DNA from: Leptodactylus fallax
Lineage: Eukaryota; Chordata; Amphibia; Anura; Leptodactylidae
Assembly: GCA_947044405.1 (NCBI GenBank)
Contig: CAMRHE010000169.1
Coordinates: 613,501-677,500, forward strand
Direction of reading: 5' to 3'
DNA: 64,000 bases
Shown: positions 11,710-20,649 of the stretch, piece after piece
Layout: the number at the start of each line of letters is the position of its first letter
How positions within the stretch are numbered: position 1 is the stretch's first letter
Position numbers and translations under genes: made by a program
The notes under the pieces: model-generated
Told to the model about the DNA's origin: nothing
Database searches by the model: none
Seen by the model: only the letters and a program-made list of their open reading frames with translations

Positions 11710-12131
11710 ATGGCTGAAATGGAGGCAGCCACAGCCATGCAGAGAATCGAGCAGAGTCCTGATTTTGGGGCTAGGCCAGGAAGTGCAGCAAGCAGCCCGG
11801 TCCCAAGGATTACTTCACCAGGAGAGACCAGTAACCCCAGCCTTGTAGGGGGAATGGTTTCATACTGGCAAATGACCCTACAGCAAGTAGGCACCAGTGA
11901 CCCTAACACATACCTGCAGGTGTTGGACCGTTTTCTGGAAGCTGTAGAACAAGAACAAGAACGGAAGGCAGCAGAACGGCAGGCAGAGAGAGAGAGGAAG
12001 GCAGCAGAACGGCAGGCAGAGAGAGAGAGAGGGAGGCTGCTGAGCGACAGGCCGAGAGAGAGAGGAAGGATGCTGAACAACAGGCTGCTGAGCAACAGGC
12101 CGAGAGGGAGTTTCAGCTTGAGCTCAAAAGG
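11710..12131 (+). pseudogene. Gag-like coiled-coil protein, N-terminal part
   Basis: The frame starts MAEMEAATAMQRIEQSPDF and contains YWQMTLQQVG and YLQVLDRFLEAVEQEQE. These are followed by repeated KAAERQAERER heptad-like blocks, a strongly charged coiled coil. Within the GA-rich run near 12020-12035 the conserved frame shifts: continuing the coiled coil (EAAERQAERERKDAEQQ) needs the frame of the next entry. Either the GA microsatellite mutated or a frameshift is programmed there. Function is inferred as Gag from position between LTR and zinc knuckle. Confidence 0.6.
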
Positions 12132-13511
12132 ATGGAGCTCTCCCAGCAAGCGCAAACTCCAACAACCCTGCACAGACCCTCAAGTTGGAAGGAGAGGCCA
12201 GGCCAGAGTTCACCACAGCCGTCTGTCAGGTCGGGTGAGACAAACTATGCCCCGGGTGGTCCTTCCCCTGTCCAAAGAACTCTGGGCACCCTAGTGACCT
12301 TCCCCAAACCCCAAGGGGAGGTGCGGCGGGGCCATGCCTGTAACCAGACAGGACATTTCAAGGAGGAGTGCCCCAACCGCCCTGAGAACTTCCCTGCTTC
12401 CCAAGCCACAGCAGGTGGCCCATCTGTGTATCTGGACTGGGGTGCAGGAAAACGAATGCGGACTGTGGGACTATTGACTGATTTGCCTGCTAAGGTACTG
12501 TTGGGAACTGATTTAGGACCTATGATGTCCCAATATGGGGTGGGGAGCACCCCAATTTACTGTGATAAACTGTCTATGATTAATGCTGATAATGTGTCTG
12601 TCATATCTGCAGAGAGGGCCCGTAACCCCCCCTCTGAGATACTTCCCATGGCAGTAAGTGTACATGCTAATGAGTTGCCTTCAGCTGAGAGCAGGGAAGA
12701 TGCAACTGAACTTCCTGCAACCCAGCTCAGCAAAAATGTTATTGATGCTTTGTTCACCCCCGTGCTAGGAGCTAATGAGACCTTGTCTGTAGACACACCC
12801 ACATCTGCGGGGGCGTCTCCCTCCCAGCTTGTTAACATGTCTACTGCAGATCTCATTGAGGCCCGGTGTGAATTAACAATTGCTAATGAATGTACTGTCA
12901 ATGTAATTGCCAATGCTTGTTGTGAAAGTGTACAGGGTAGCTCTTCTGAGTCACTGGAAGCGACTTCTACTATTTCGCCCAGTGCATCCGATGAGCACCC
13001 AACTGCTGACCATGTGCCAGGTAGTCAGGTAGGCTATGTGGATCTCATGGCCGATCCAGGTGAGGGACGGACTGCTGGTAGTGCGGTGTTAGCCCGCAGC
13101 CAGAGTGTTACAAGGGTGGAGGGCGTTTCGACCCTTGATCCGTTGCCTACACCACCTGGAGTTGGTGCTGAGACTGCCATGACTAGCCTCACTCCCTTGA
13201 AGCTGGAGGAGTCCGGCCGGTATGAGACATACCCGTCTATTCTGTCCAGTTCTATTCCAGGAGTGCCCATGGCCCAAGTGCAGATGGCATGGGGTACTGG
13301 AGGTGTGATCCAAGAAGGGGGTATATCAACTGTATTACCTGTCGATGTATTGTGGGGGGATGGTTTAGGGAAGCAAAGTATCACCATCACCCACCCAAGT
13401 ACAGGAGGAACAGGGTCCAAACATACCTGTTCCAGAACCAGAGGTGCCCCTAGGTTTGGAAGCAAAAGGGGAGGTGCAGAATCCCCTAGAACTCTTCCAA
13501 CTAACGGCTAG
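12132..13511 (+). CDS. Zinc-knuckle / protease-remnant polyprotein of the LTR element
   Basis: This 459-codon open frame continues the coiled coil (frame open upstream to about 12030). It has a zinc-knuckle remnant at residues ~68-82 (HACNQTGHFKEECP, the first Cys of CX2CX4HX4C lost), then LLTDLPAKVLLGTDLG, which resembles the C-terminal strand of a retropepsin. The catalytic D-S/T-G loop is not visible. The remaining ~300 residues are Ser/Thr/Glu-rich and low in aromatic residues, with no recognised domain. The frame is long and open even though RT and integrase are missing. A function for the C-terminal part is unknown. Confidence 0.6.
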   Translation: MELSQQAQTPTTLHRPSSWKERPGQSSPQPSVRSGETNYAPGGPSPVQRTLGTLVTFPKPQGEVRRGHACNQTGHFKEECPNRPENFPASQATAGGPSVYLDWGAGKRMRTVGLLTDLPAKVLLGTDLGPMMSQYGVGSTPIYCDKLSMINADNVSVISAERARNPPSEILPMAVSVHANELPSAESREDATELPATQLSKNVIDALFTPVLGANETLSVDTPTSAGASPSQLVNMSTADLIEARCELTIANECTVNVIANACCESVQGSSSESLEATSTISPSASDEHPTADHVPGSQVGYVDLMADPGEGRTAGSAVLARSQSVTRVEGVSTLDPLPTPPGVGAETAMTSLTPLKLEESGRYETYPSILSSSIPGVPMAQVQMAWGTGGVIQEGGISTVLPVDVLWGDGLGKQSITITHPSTGGTGSKHTCSRTRGAPRFGSKRGGAESPRTLPTNG

Positions 13512-13960
13512 TGTGAGAGAGACCCTGAGAGACCGCCGGGATGGGGTCTCTGAACTGGTATACCAAAGACTTGGGGTTATGAGTGTGGCTCCACAGGGTG
13601 CCAGCACTCAGAAAGCGGACCCAGAACAGGCAGGAGGTAGCCAAGTGTACGTGGATCAGGGCCTGAGCCTTAGAAGTATCCCTAGTCAGACTAGAGCGCC
13701 AGAAGGGTCCGGCAGCTGTGTAACATGCACCTCTCTTTTGTCTCACTCCAGCCAAGAGTTCAGAGATGCTGTCTAAGCTGACCCTAGTCTGGACATATTG
13801 AAGGCGCGTGCCGCTCAACCACCCTCGGAGTCTGACAAGGCCCGAGTCTACTGGGACCCTGGGGGTTGTGAAGCCTTGGGGCCAGAGCCTGAGGAGCTGA
13901 AGCGGCAGAGGTGCTCTCAGAAGAGGGGCACAGGCCCCTACTTCCTACAAGCCCCATCTA
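13512..13960 (+). other. Internal 3' region of the LTR element
   Basis: Remnant frames (for example 13798-13968, with VYWDPGGCEALGPEPEELKRQ) run up to the purine tract. They may be the far C-terminal end of the lost pol frame, joined by the deletion that removed RT and integrase. This is inference from position only. Confidence 0.4.
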
Positions 13961-13970
13961 AAGGGGGAGG
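13961..13970 (+). promoter_or_regulatory. Polypurine tract
   Basis: AAGGGGGAGG abuts the TGTGATG start of the 3' LTR, as expected for the plus-strand primer of reverse transcription. Confidence 0.85.
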
Positions 13971-14785
13971 TGTGATGATTCTGCTTAAATATGGCTATAA
14001 CTCAAAGCTGTATTTTGGTCTCTGGGTAGCGTATCTCTTTATTCATAAGGTGCGCAGCCATAATCATAGGTATATTGGCAGTAGTAGCAGCACTGGAAAA
14101 ATAGGGCTTTGTATCCATCCCAGCAGGGCTCCATTGAATTCATACACAGCCCTGAGTGATCAAAGAAACCTGCATGGTGCAGCCTGCACTGGTAGATCAG
14201 ATATGGCTGATAACATTGTATCATTTCACTTGGTCTCAGCTCAATACAAAGAATCTGGTCTTGAGTGCATTAGTCAATCAGACTTGCTGCCGCCGGTGAC
14301 CTCATTCTGGGAGGTGGCATAAAGGGTATAAAAGATGAGGTAAGAGTTTACTGAGAGACTGTGATGAGAGCATGCAGGCTGGAATATACTGTGATGCCAC
14401 ATGCTAGGAGTTAATGCCACATGCCAAGAAGCCTCCACTGGGTTATTCATACATGACAGAGCATGTGTGAGTGTTGGATTATAGAGCCACATCAAGGAGA
14501 TGCGTGGTAAAGTAATTATTTCAATTTTAGTCCCTTTTATTTCATTGCACTGTATCTTGTAACTAGTACTGTTAATGCTTGCATATATCTGCATATCTGT
14601 TCTGAACTGCATGTGTTAGATGTTAATACCGACCCATTTAGGGATTAATAAATATATAAAATTTAGAAAGCTTGTCTTGTATTTATCTTGTGAACCCGGC
14701 ACTCACTGGCGGTGAGTGTGGTTTTTATATGAAAGAAGACTCAGGTGTGGCCACCGCGGTGTTGGCGCACTGAGGATCTTTCACA
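13971..14785 (+). repeat. 3' LTR
   Basis: 815 bases with TG...CA ends, aligned to the 5' LTR. It is followed directly by the target duplication GTAAG and the resumed Ngaro Gag frame. Confidence 0.93.
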
Positions 14786-14790
14786 GTAAG

Positions 14791-15561
14791 GTTAATACAG
14801 TTTTACCGAGTTTAGATAAAGCAGCTGGAGTAGTTGAAACAAATGTGAAAGAAGTGTTATCATGCGAGATTTCACCTTTAGGTTTCCACTTACCTGCCTC
14901 TATTAAAGAGCGGATTTGGAAACAAGAATTTATTGATTTAATGACTCTATTACCATCGGCAAAAGAGCAATTAATACATATTGATAAGAAAGATGTTAAA
15001 AGTGAAGATGATAAGAAGCGTTCTCCTCCTAGATCATTCAATAACTGGTTGCAAGCATTCTGCATATTCGCATCTGTGCTGGGGGAGCGCCATCCACATT
15101 TGTGCTCTGGCCTCTTCCAGCACATTGAAATTATATTGGAAGCATACCGCAATTTTGGCGGTATGGCATGGTTTACGTATGATGAAACTTTTCGTCAGAA
15201 ATTAGTGGTATACCCATCTTTAAGATGGGGAATAAAAGATGTAGGTTTATGGATCAATCTGATGCTCCCCCAACGGGCGGTTCCTCCTAGGCAAATGACA
15301 CCAGCTCAGAATACTATGAGAAAAGGGGTTTGTTTTGCCTACAATGAATCATTATGTAAATGGTTTCAAAATTGTAGGTACAAGCACGAAAGTTCATATT
15401 GTGGGGGCACACACCCCATGTCCCACTGTTTTAAAAGGAATGCTCAGGCAGGACAACAGCAGTCAAGTGTCAAGGAACAAGTTTCCAAAAGCATTGACGC
15501 CGGTGAGATTGGAAAACATGCTTCCTTGGTTAAGGGGTTACCCAGACAAGGAGAAAGCTAA
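14791..15561 (+). pseudogene. Ngaro Gag, C-terminal part
   Basis: After the LTR insertion the Gag frame continues for about 257 codons. It includes RSFNNWLQAFCIFASVLGER and FGGMAWFTYDETFRQKL, the conserved central block of DIRS-order Gag proteins. A Cys/His cluster (CFAYNE-SLCKWFQNCRYKH, then C and HC) near the end probably binds zinc. The stop is at 15559-15561. Separated from its start by the 4.2-kb insertion, it cannot be made whole. The pol frame begins in another frame before this stop. Confidence 0.85.
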
Positions 15562-17450
15562 GTTAATATTCAATGGATTCTTGTGTGGTTTTGAAGTACC
15601 TGAGTTTCTCGGTTCCGGTTGTTTGTGGACAGAGAATTTAAAATCTATTAATGTACATAGAGAAGTTGTGGAAATGAAATTGAAAAAAAGAATTAGTGAA
15701 TGATAGGATTGCTGGACCATTTCTTTCTCCTCCATTTCCAAATTTCAGGTTGTCTCCATTAGGTATTATACCGAAAAAAGAACCGGGTGAGTTCAGGCTT
15801 ATCCACCACTTGTCATATCCCGAAAATTTTTCTCTCAATGACAAGGTGGATAAGTCTGAAGCAACAGTGGAGTATGCATCATTTGATAAAGCAGTTGAAT
15901 TGTTACAGTTGTTTGGTCATAAAGCATTATTAGCGAAAGCAGACATCAAATCAGCATTTCGGTTGTTACCAGTTCATCCAAAAGGTTTCAATTCATTGGG
16001 TTTTCAATTTAATGGGTATTATTACTTTGATAAGTGTCTTCCAATGGGTTTTAGTAAATCTTGTAAATATTTTGAGGCATTTGCTAGTTTCTTACATTGG
16101 GTAGTTGAGTTAGAAGTTGTTAACGGTAGAGTTTTACATTATTTAGACGATTTTTTGTTTATTAGTTGTTCAGATTCTGTTTATTGTTATGAGTTGTTGG
16201 AAAAGTTTCTGTCTATTTGTGAATTGTTTGGTGTACCAATTGCACCTGAAAAAAACTGTATATCCGTGTTGTTGTTTGGAATTTCTTGGGATAGTGATTG
16301 ACTCAGTTAAGATGGAATTTCGTTTACCAACAGGAAAATTAGATAGAATTAGAGGTATGATTGTGTTAATGTTAGCAAAGAAAAAAGTAACTTTAAAAGA
16401 AATGCAATCATTATTAGGTTTGTTAAATTTTGCCAGTAGAGTAATTCCCATGGGAAGAGTGTTCTCAAAACAGTTATATTTTGCGACTCGGGGCCTTAAG
16501 AGTCGTAGTGCACACATCAGACTAACTAGTTCCTTAAAAGAAGACTTAGGTGTGTGGCTAGAGTTCTTGAGCAAGTATAACGGTTGTAGTTGTTGGCAGT
16601 CACAGTTTGAAGATTCAGTTGCTCTAAATCTTTGTACAGATGCAGCAGGTAGTATCGGATATGGGGCATATTGGCAGGGGAAGTGGTCTGCAGAAAAATG
16701 GCCCGCAGCTTGGGTGGCTAATAAAGTAACTAGTAACATTGTGTTGTTAGAATTATTTCCAGTAGTGGTAGCAATTGCAATTTGGGGCCCTCTTTTTAAG
16801 AATAAGCGGATTTTGTTACATTCGGATAACAGAGGTGTAGTTTTTGCAGTTAAGGGTGGGTTCACACCTGCGCTTGCTATCCGTCCGTTGCCAATCCAGT
16901 GAAAATCTTGGCGAACTGGATTGGCATCGGATACAGACCGGTCAGCGACGCATTGGTTAAAAACCCATTCATTTGAATGGGTTTTTAAAGCAATGCGCGG
17001 GTGTGCGCTTACACCCTCTGCGCTGCGAATCCTTTTTTTTTCGTCGGAAACAAAGTCGGACACGCAGGACTTCGTGTCCGACGAAAAAAAACGGCTTCGC
17101 AGCGCAGAGGGTGTAAGCGCACACCCGCGCATTGCTTTAAAAACCCATTCAAGTGAATGGGTTTTTAACCAATGCGTCGCTGACCGGTCTGTATCCGATG
17201 CCAATCCAGTTCGTCGAGATTTTCACTGGATTGGCAACGGACGGATAGCAAGCGCAGGTGTGAACCCACCCTAATTCGTTATCATCAACGGCTGACTTGG
17301 TAGTTAAGTTATTGAGGCATTTGGTCCTTTGTTGTATGCAACAGAATATATGGCTGAAAGCAAGTTATGTTCCTGGAGTATACAATAATATTGCGGATGC
17401 ATTGTCTCGCCTACAGTTCAAAAAAATTTCAGGAACTGGCGCCAGAGGCG
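15500..17450 (+). pseudogene. Ngaro reverse transcriptase - RNase H (frameshifted, split by a MITE)
   Basis: The frame at ~15500-15703 gives the N-terminal LPWLRGYPDKEKAKLIFNGF. After a frame change near 15700, 15706-16260 gives LSPLGIIPKKEPGEFRLI, ADIKSAFRLLPVHP and the polymerase catalytic box YLDDFLF (YxDD). A second frame change near 16260 leads to EFLGIVIDS, then the RNase H blocks TDAAGSIGYGAYW, LELFPVVVA and HSDNRGVVFAV. The MITE interrupts here, and NSLSSTADLV resumes after it, ending with the conserved ADALSRL. It would copy element RNA into DNA. It is inactive. Confidence 0.92.
16854..17271. mobile_element. Palindromic MITE inside Ngaro RNase H (TAA target duplication)
   Basis: The 418-base insert begins GGGTGGGTTCACACCTGCGC and ends with its exact complement. 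Nearly the whole insert is one inverted repeat, with arms meeting near 17050-17070. TAA is duplicated on both sides (16851-16853, 17272-17274), and removing insert plus one TAA restores the RNase H frame (AVNSLSSTAD). TWA target duplications are typical of PIF/Harbinger, so I infer a Harbinger-type MITE. Open frames on both strands here (MASDTDRSATHW...) are products of the palindrome, not genes. Confidence 0.93.
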
Positions 17451-18389
17451 GAGAAATGTGGAACCCCTTGCCCACGTCATCTTTGGGACATTATTTGGGA
17501 GTAATTTCAAACACACTCAGAAGTTCATTGGCTGAAAGAACATGGGCTGATTACTCAGCTGCATGGAGGAATTGGATTTTGTTTTGTAATTCATTGAGCA
17601 TTCATTATCTAGAGGTTGATCCTGAATTAATGTTGATTTTCATATGTGATTTGATGCAGAAGAATTTATCATATGCTACTATCAATAAGATGTTGGCAGG
17701 TATTACGTTCTTTCTTAAACTAGCTGGCCAACAAACAGTTTCTATCAATTTTTAATTAAGCAGGTTTTAAAGGGTTACAGAAGGATGGCACCTCAGCAAC
17801 AGAGAAGGTTACCGGTTTCTATAGAACTGTTGCAAAAATTGTGGTCTGTTTTGTTTTACATATGTCGGGATGAGTTTGAAGTTTATTTGTTTAGGTGTGT
17901 ATTTGTTTTAGCATTTTTCGCAGCGTTTAGAGTTAGTGAATTGGTGTCAAGAAATAATAGTTAGTTCAGGTTTAAATATTAGGGATGTTCAATTAGGGAA
18001 TGGTTCAGTTATGTTGTGTTTAAAGAAGTCAAAAACAGATCAATTAAGTAATGGAAGTGTTATTCATCTTTATGAGATAAAGGATGCTAAGATATGTCCA
18101 GTTGCAAACGTGGTTACATGGCTTGGTGTTAGGCCGCAAGTTGAAGGTTGTTTTTTACTACATAGAGATTTGAGTCCTTTAACAGTTTATCAATTCAACG
18201 CAGTGTTAAGGCGTTGTTTATCCAGGCTGGTTTGCAGAATCAAAAAATATTTCTGCTCACTCCTTCAGAATAGGTGCTGCCACTGAAGCAGCGAGATTAG
18301 GTCTGGAGGATGCGGTCATTAAAAGAATTGGTAGATGGAAATCCCAATGTTTTAAGTTATACATTAGGCCCGAACTGTTGTCTATTTAG
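17451..18389 (+). pseudogene. Ngaro tyrosine recombinase (multiple frameshifts)
   Basis: The N-terminal SAM-like core-binding region is seen in TLRSSLAERTWADYSAAW and YATINKMLAGITFF. After an in-frame stop at about 17753, the catalytic half gives FAAFRVSELV (box I Arg) and LKKSKTDQ (Lys). After another frame change come HSFRIGAATEAARLG (box II H-x-x-R), GRWKS and the nucleophile Tyr in FKLYIRPELL, with a stop at 18387-18389. All catalytic residues (R, K, H, R, Y) are recognisable in order. This enzyme inserts the DNA circle without target duplication, which fits the lack of one around this element. Confidence 0.92.
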
Positions 18390-18433
18390 TTTTTTTTGTT
18401 CTCTTTCTTATAGGTAATCAATTAATAATCTGG

Positions 18434-19000
18434 ATGGTTGGTCATTCCTTTGTGTACTGGGCTCAGAAGAGAGCACAGGGGAGGCCATACGGGGAAAATC
18501 TTTCATTTGATCCTACGGATGTAAAAATTGTATAGTGTGGTATACGCGGTATGAAATGGAGAAATCTTATCATTGAAATGAAAAAGTTATGTGTTTGTTT
18601 ACCCAACCCACACATTATTGTTTTGCACTTAGGTGGTAACGATATAGGTAAGGTTAAAACATTAGAGATATTGTGGGATATGAAAAGAGATTTGTCACTA
18701 TTGAAGTGTATGTTTCCTGGCACAGTGCTGGTCTTATCTGAGATAATTCCCAGGCTATCTTGGACTGGGTCAGAAAGCATTTTCATGAATAGAATTAGAA
18801 AAAGGGTCAATAGAGCCATGTAAAAAAAAATTTTGCCTTGTTTAGGGGGCTTTAGCTATCGTCATAGAGATTTGGAAGGCTTTGTTCATGGACTATATAG
18901 AGGGGATGGTGTTCATCTCTCTGACATAGGGATAGACATTTTCAATGTGGGTTTCCAGAACATGATTGACAAGGCCGGTGGTGTAGTGGGGGGGCCATGA
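18434..19000 (+). pseudogene. Ngaro SGNH hydrolase reading frame (two in-frame stops)
   Basis: The frame from ATG 18434 to TGA 18998-19000 (about 188 codons) shows the SGNH/GDSL block order. GHSFVYWA stands at the block I position (Ser nucleophile), then GIRGMKW, then LHLGGNDIG (block III Gly/Asn) and DGVHLSDIG (block V Asp-x-x-His). In-frame stops lie at 18533 and 18821. SGNH-hydrolase frames at this position are known in vertebrate Ngaro elements, and their role in the cycle is not established. There is a likely esterase-type fold, inferred from motifs. Confidence 0.85.
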
Positions 19001-19020
19001 CTCTCCGAGTCTTGGCCTTG

Positions 19021-19326
19021 TGGGGTGATAGTCTCCCAGCTATTGCTGGGAGGACTGGTTTTACTCAGTATGTATTATGGTTGTATTAACAGTTTATGGT
19101 TAATTTTAAGTTTATTCAATTAAATTATTTATTTATTTATTTATAAATTTATTATTGATTTATTTATTTATTAATTTATTGATTTATTGGTTAACCCCAT
19201 AATAAAGCATCACGGCCTATTTCATACCACTAAAAAATGGTGTTGTGTCTTTAATTATTTTATTATTATATATATTTAAAGTTTATGGAGTAAAAAATTA
19301 TTACATTTGGGGCTTGTGCCACCATG
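19021..19326 (+). repeat. Ngaro split direct repeat B1
   Basis: Starts TGGGGTGATAGTCTCCC and ends GTGCCACCATG, and matches B2 (19820-20121) with a few small differences in the T/A-rich middle (TTTAT repeats). It contains AATAAA at 19200-19205, possibly the element's poly(A) signal. Confidence 0.92.
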
Positions 19327-19763
19327 GAAAGTCCCCCCAATATATTAATATGGGGGACACATGGTGGCACAGCCCCAATAGGAAATAGTGCTTAATAAAG
19401 TCTTTGGTTATGTGGTAACTTTAACATATGCTAGTCTTTTACAGTGTCTTACCTTGAGGTCAAAGTCAGGTCAGCTGTGTCACCACGAGCAGGTTCTTAT
19501 GATGGTTGTAAAGTCTGCCTAGTTGCAGTCAGGGTCAGCTGATTGGTCAGCGGTGTTATGGCGGGAACTTAGGAATCTGCCTGGTAGCAGCCAGAATCAG
19601 CTGATTGGTCAGCTGTGCTGTTGGCGGGATGTTTACGAATCTGCTTGGTAGCAGTCAGTGTCAGCTGATTGGTCAGCTGTCAGAAGCGACGGGAATCTCC
19701 TCCTTTAAATATCCGTGCTTCAGGTGGTCCGGGACAGTTGAAGAAGACATCATTAGAGGACAG
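19323..19763 (+). repeat. Ngaro split direct repeat A2
   Basis: Second copy of A1, same length (441 bases). A2 directly follows B1, sharing CATG at the junction. In the Ngaro replication model A1/A2 and B1/B2 act together to complete and circularise the DNA. Confidence 0.92.
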
Positions 19764-19819
19764 TGCCCGCCCGCCCTCCCTTTTAGAAGGACTTACCTAC
19801 TGTCGTAATGATTTATTAG

Positions 19820-20121
19820 TGGGGTGATAGTCTCCCAGCTATTGCTGGGAGGACTGGTTTTACTCAGTATGTATTATGGTTGTATTAACAGTTTATGGTT
19901 AATTTTAAGTTTATTCTGTTAAATTATTTTTTTATTTATTAATTTATTATTGATTAATTTATTTATTAATTTATTGATTTATTGGTTAACCCCATAATAA
20001 AGCATCACGGCCTATTTCATACCACTAAAAAATGGTGTTGTGTCTTTAATTATTTTATTATTATATATATTTAAAGTTTATGGAGTAAAAAATTATTAAA
20101 TTTGGGGCTTGTGCCACCATG
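19820..20121 (+). repeat. Ngaro split direct repeat B2 and right end
   Basis: Second copy of B1. The element ends at or near the GTGCCACCATG shared with B1. A 56-base spacer (19764-19819) separates A2 from B2. Confidence 0.9.
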
Positions 20122-20649
20122 ACAGTTTTCTCACGTGAGCTATTCCGTAAATCTACGCCAGTTCCTGACTGGTGTAGATTTTCAAACTGGCACACAGGCA
20201 TGAACTTGAGTTATGAAAAAAAATATTGTGAGATTAAGGTCCCTTTCACACAGTCAGTATTTCATATCAGTATTTGTAAGCTAAAAGCAGAATTGGAACA
20301 CACACAGAGACAAAGTATAATAGAATGATGGCAAAATACTTAACAAATACTTACAGTGTGAATGTTTCCTAATAATGGATTTGTAGTGTGGCAAATTGTT
20401 GTAGTAATGTCTGTGACTGGCTGGGGCCGCACATAGTGTAAAAGCCGTGATTTGGCTGCACTGGAAACGCCAGGCCAAAAAATGTGGTGTTTTACAGTAC
20501 CTGAAAAATGGATGGGATTCTGGCTAATCCCATCCACACATTGCAGAAAAATATACACAGCAGAAATGCTGCAAATTTAAAAAACGTTGCTTTTTGGTAA
20601 ATTGCAGCATGTCAATTACACCTACGAAAACGCCGGCAGTTTCCCTATA
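20122..20649. other. No gene; MITE-like fragments
   Basis: 'aaggtccctttcacacagtcagt' at ~20238 resembles the 'ttcacac' ends of dispersed frog MITEs (compare 44017 and 53742). No coding frame is credible. Confidence 0.4.

Larger units (their letters stand above)
10604..14785 (+). mobile_element. LTR retrotransposon without pol, inserted in the Ngaro Gag gene
   Basis: Two direct LTRs (10604-11442 and 13971-14785) begin TGTGATGATT and end CTTTCACA, and are flanked by the 5-bp target duplication GTAAG (10599-10603 and 14786-14790). The interior of about 2.5 kb has a primer-binding-site position, a coiled-coil Gag-like frame, a zinc-knuckle and protease-like remnant, and a purine tract. No reverse transcriptase, RNase H or integrase motif is visible, so it must depend on other copies for movement. 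The LTRs differ by several substitutions and indels, so it is not brand new. Confidence 0.93.
9337..20121 (+). mobile_element. Ngaro-type (DIRS order) tyrosine-recombinase retrotransposon, interrupted by two insertions
   Basis: The ends have the split-direct-repeat layout: A1 (9337-9777) at the left, and B1 (19021-19326), A2 (19323-19763), B2 (19820-20121) at the right, all in the same orientation. Between them, in order, are Gag, reverse transcriptase with RNase H, a tyrosine recombinase and an SGNH hydrolase. That order and structure are established for vertebrate Ngaro elements, which integrate with a tyrosine recombinase instead of a DDE integrase. After removing the nested LTR element and MITE, the element is about 6.2 kb. 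All main frames carry stops or frameshifts, so this copy is dead. Confidence 0.93.

Noticed and set aside
16170..17204. 344-codon minus-strand frame across the Ngaro RT and the MITE
   Set aside because: It is antisense to clear RT/RNase H motifs, and its N-terminal part mirrors the palindromic MITE frame on the other strand.
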